In this document: in pieces, positions 5,940 through 7,573 of the stretch | Position numbering within the stretch: position 1 is the stretch's first letter | Layout: each line of letters begins with the position of its first letter | NCBI GenBank assembly: GCA_937911845.1 | Contig: CALDQF010000014.1 | Span: forward strand, 1 to 7,573 | DNA length: 7,573 bases | Source: an uncultured Phycisphaera sp. | Lineage (GTDB): Bacteria > Planctomycetota > Phycisphaerae > Phycisphaerales > SM1A02 | Direction of reading: 5' to 3' | Position numbers and translations under genes: made by a program | Notes under the pieces: generated by a model | The model's database searches: none | What the model saw: only the letters and a program-made list of their open reading frames with translations | Told to the model about the DNA's origin: nothing

Positions 5940-7411
5940 GCACCTTCACCGCGTTTGGGGAGTTGCACCGAGCCGAGCGGCTTGCTGAATTTGGACCGCA
6001 ACTTCGACCAATGGGCCAGCACGGGACGAGCTTCGCCCTGGGCGTCAACCATGCCTCCGTGCTCAACCAAAGATCTGGGGTGGTCGTACAAATCGGACCA
6101 GATGACGGATTGAACGTAACGACGGGACAAGCACAGTTGGGCGGTCAGCGAAGCGTATTTGGCTTGCCCGAGTCCATCCTTGCCTCCAGCACGGCCGATA
6201 GTGACCACCACCGGCTTGTCAATCGACAATAAGCGGTCAAGGAGGCAGGCATTGTCAAAGAGCGTCCGAACGGCCTCTCCTTGATGGCGGCCCCCGGCCA
6301 GCATTCGGACGCCGATGGCATCACATTCGACACCGTTTTGGCCCAGCCTTTTGACGAAGTCAAAGGGGTCAAGCCCATACTCCGCGGCATGTTCACCCCA
6401 AGGCTCGCGGACTTCGATCATGATTTTGGCGTCGCGCCGATATTGACGCACCAAGAGACGAAGCATGCGCGCCAAGTCGACCGATTCTTCTGGAGACAGA
6501 AGTGGCCCACGCGAGGCATTCAACCCTGAACCGATGTTCCAAAAAGTGCAGTAACGTCCGAATCGCGCCACAACTTGCTCTGCAAAGTCATAGACGCGGT
6601 CCCGAAAAGACTTGAAGTCCAGAGGAACATGTCCAGGGAGAACGCCCGGACGCATGGCCAACAATGGGCCAACCATAAAAGGACGACCCTGTTCTGAAGC
6701 CCACAGAATTTTGCCTTCAATCGAGGTGAAGTCAAAGGTGCCGGGTTCGGGCTCGCACACTGCCCAATCAATGGGGATAGTCAGCATGCCAAATTGCTCG
6801 CCGAGAAGTTTCCGCAATCCGGGTGAATCAACGGGCCCGTCATAACGGACTCCGAATGTTGATGGGGAGGCTGGGTGGTTGCCAAAACGACGGTGAAGAA
6901 GGATCTGGGCGTGGGCCAAGGTCAGCTGGTCGCAAGCGTCGACAGATTTTCTTAAACCATCTCGCCCCAATCGAATGCTCTCAGCGGAATCGGAAGCAAC
7001 AAGAGATTCCACCAAATCATGTCGTGCCGCTTCAAATTCAACATGGGCTGGGTGGTCAAGGGACAAGTCAAACATCTGCCACTCTTCGCTCTTGTGAAAA
7101 AAGCGTCGTATGCGATCTCGAGCCAACTCTTGCACCAATGGGTAAGGCGTCGTGCGTTCGGGAAGCAAGCATGTGGTTAGGGGCAGCCGCCGCCCAATGT
7201 CGTATTCCACCTCGGTCGCGACGGTGTGGGCCACCTTCTTTCGGAGGTCGAGAATGTCACCCGACAGGCGTGATTCTGCTTCCAATGCACGGCCCTGATG
7301 GTCCAGAAGCCTTGCGGAAGCCGAATGAACGGCTGGGTCATGACTCGTGTCGAACTTCGGCACGTGGAGAGTGTCGCCTCCCCTGCGCCAGAGAGCAAGC
7401 GGACATACCAT
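5936..7411 (-). CDS. GH10-like TIM-barrel protein with both catalytic glutamates replaced
   Basis: Numbered from the ATG at 7411 (491 residues). Residues 1-160 form an N-terminal region including LPERTTPYPL (83-92), the ELARDRIRRF helix and a long helical stretch. Residues about 185-470 resemble a glycoside hydrolase family 10 barrel: FGMLTIPIDWAVCEPEPGTF (207-226) matches the GH10 strand in which a partner of the substrate tunnel lies, and GPLLAMRPGVLPGHVP follows. At the usual acid/base site (WDVVNE in xylanases) it reads FWNIGSG (290-296); at the usual nucleophile site (TELD) it reads VTIGRAG (403-409). Neither glutamate is present, so hydrolysis of xylan is unlikely; glycan binding or another role is possible. 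An in-frame TTG at 7453-7451 has a good GGGGAGG nine bases upstream (7463-7469) and would add 14 residues including a hydrophobic stretch, but would overlap purC. I chose the ATG for lack of overlap with purC. The stop overlaps the mfd start. Confidence 0.72.
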   Translation of the reverse strand: MVCPLALWRRGGDTLHVPKFDTSHDPAVHSASARLLDHQGRALEAESRLSGDILDLRKKVAHTVATEVEYDIGRRLPLTTCLLPERTTPYPLVQELARDRIRRFFHKSEEWQMFDLSLDHPAHVEFEAARHDLVESLVASDSAESIRLGRDGLRKSVDACDQLTLAHAQILLHRRFGNHPASPSTFGVRYDGPVDSPGLRKLLGEQFGMLTIPIDWAVCEPEPGTFDFTSIEGKILWASEQGRPFMVGPLLAMRPGVLPGHVPLDFKSFRDRVYDFAEQVVARFGRYCTFWNIGSGLNASRGPLLSPEESVDLARMLRLLVRQYRRDAKIMIEVREPWGEHAAEYGLDPFDFVKRLGQNGVECDAIGVRMLAGGRHQGEAVRTLFDNACLLDRLLSIDKPVVVTIGRAGGKDGLGQAKYASLTAQLCLSRRYVQSVIWSDLYDHPRSLVEHGGMVDAQGEARPVLAHWSKLRSKFSKPLGSVQLPKRGEGA

Positions 7412-7421
7412 GGTCTGCGAA

Positions 7422-7573
7422 ATGAGCAGCACCAACACCCAAACCGCCGTCAAATCGACCGACCTCCCCTATCCCGGACGCCGCCAAGGAAAAGTCCGCG
7501 ACGTGTACCCCATTCCAGCCGGTGACGGGGAAGCCAAACGCCTGCTGATTGTGGCCAGCGACCGAGTGAGCGC
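7422..7573 (+). CDS. purC: Phosphoribosylaminoimidazole-succinocarboxamide synthase (SAICAR synthetase), first 50 codons, cut by window edge
   Basis: Joins CAIR and aspartate with ATP in de novo purine synthesis, in the cytoplasm. The visible part reads MSSTNTQTAVKSTDLPYPGR, then RQGKVRDVY (21-29) and LLIVASDRVSA (41-51). GKVRDVY and the SDR(V/I)SA strand are the N-terminal ATP-binding hallmarks of PurC. The remainder lies beyond base 7573. An in-frame ATG at 7410-7412 would add four residues (MVCE) and would overlap the first two bases of the ATG of the divergent GH10-like gene. Neither start has a clear Shine-Dalgarno. It is the only plus-strand gene in the window. Its link to prs at the other end through PRPP and purines is functional only, not an operon. 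Confidence 0.9.
   Translation, partial: MSSTNTQTAVKSTDLPYPGRRQGKVRDVYPIPAGDGEAKRLLIVASDRVS

Noticed and set aside
6823..7425. 200-codon plus-strand frame reaching the purC start
   Set aside because: Antisense to the GH10-like gene, and not in the purC frame; no recognisable motifs.

Overview
The window is a compact bacterial chromosome segment. All genes but one are on the minus strand. I infer a member of the Planctomycetota, perhaps Phycisphaerae-like, from three things recalled from those genomes: a GH10-like protein of a type I associate with them, a stand-alone class II ribonucleotide reductase C-terminal (TSCPD) domain, and a one-domain GlmU-type uridyltransferase. The base composition is moderately GC-rich by eye. 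No marker here fixes the phylum, so treat this as a working guess. I see no insertion sequence, CRISPR array, prophage or toxin-antitoxin module.

Layout from right to left, which is the direction of minus-strand transcription. At the right edge, the first 50 codons of purC (SAICAR synthetase, + strand, cut by the window) point outward. Back to back with it, with almost no space between, starts a roughly 490-residue GH10-like TIM-barrel protein (5936-7411) in which both catalytic glutamates appear to be replaced. Its stop codon overlaps the GTG start of mfd (2709-5939, transcription-repair coupling factor). The stop of mfd overlaps the GTG start of a 156-residue multi-pass membrane protein of unknown function (2242-2712). 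After 56 bases comes the 141-residue TSCPD-domain protein (1760-2185). These four genes look like one operon.

A good sigma70-type promoter (1721-1748, minus strand), with an inverted repeat in its spacer, follows directly. It would drive a transcript with a GC-rich leader of about 225 nt that holds a series of short hairpins (1490-1713). The leader is followed by tRNA-Gln(UUG) (1417-1487), a 268-residue GlmU-type uridyltransferase lacking the acetyltransferase half (570-1376), and prs (ribose-phosphate pyrophosphokinase, 1-573, cut at the left edge). The starts and stops of glmU and prs overlap by four bases (ATGA).

In function, the left transcript joins glutamine decoding, UDP-GlcNAc formation for the cell envelope, and PRPP formation. 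PRPP feeds purine synthesis, where purC acts. The right operon joins DNA repair (mfd) to genes of unknown role. The points most worth a second look are the structured leader before the tRNA, the catalytically dead GH10-like protein, the single-domain GlmU, the orphan TSCPD domain, and the head-to-head start region shared by purC and the GH10-like gene.
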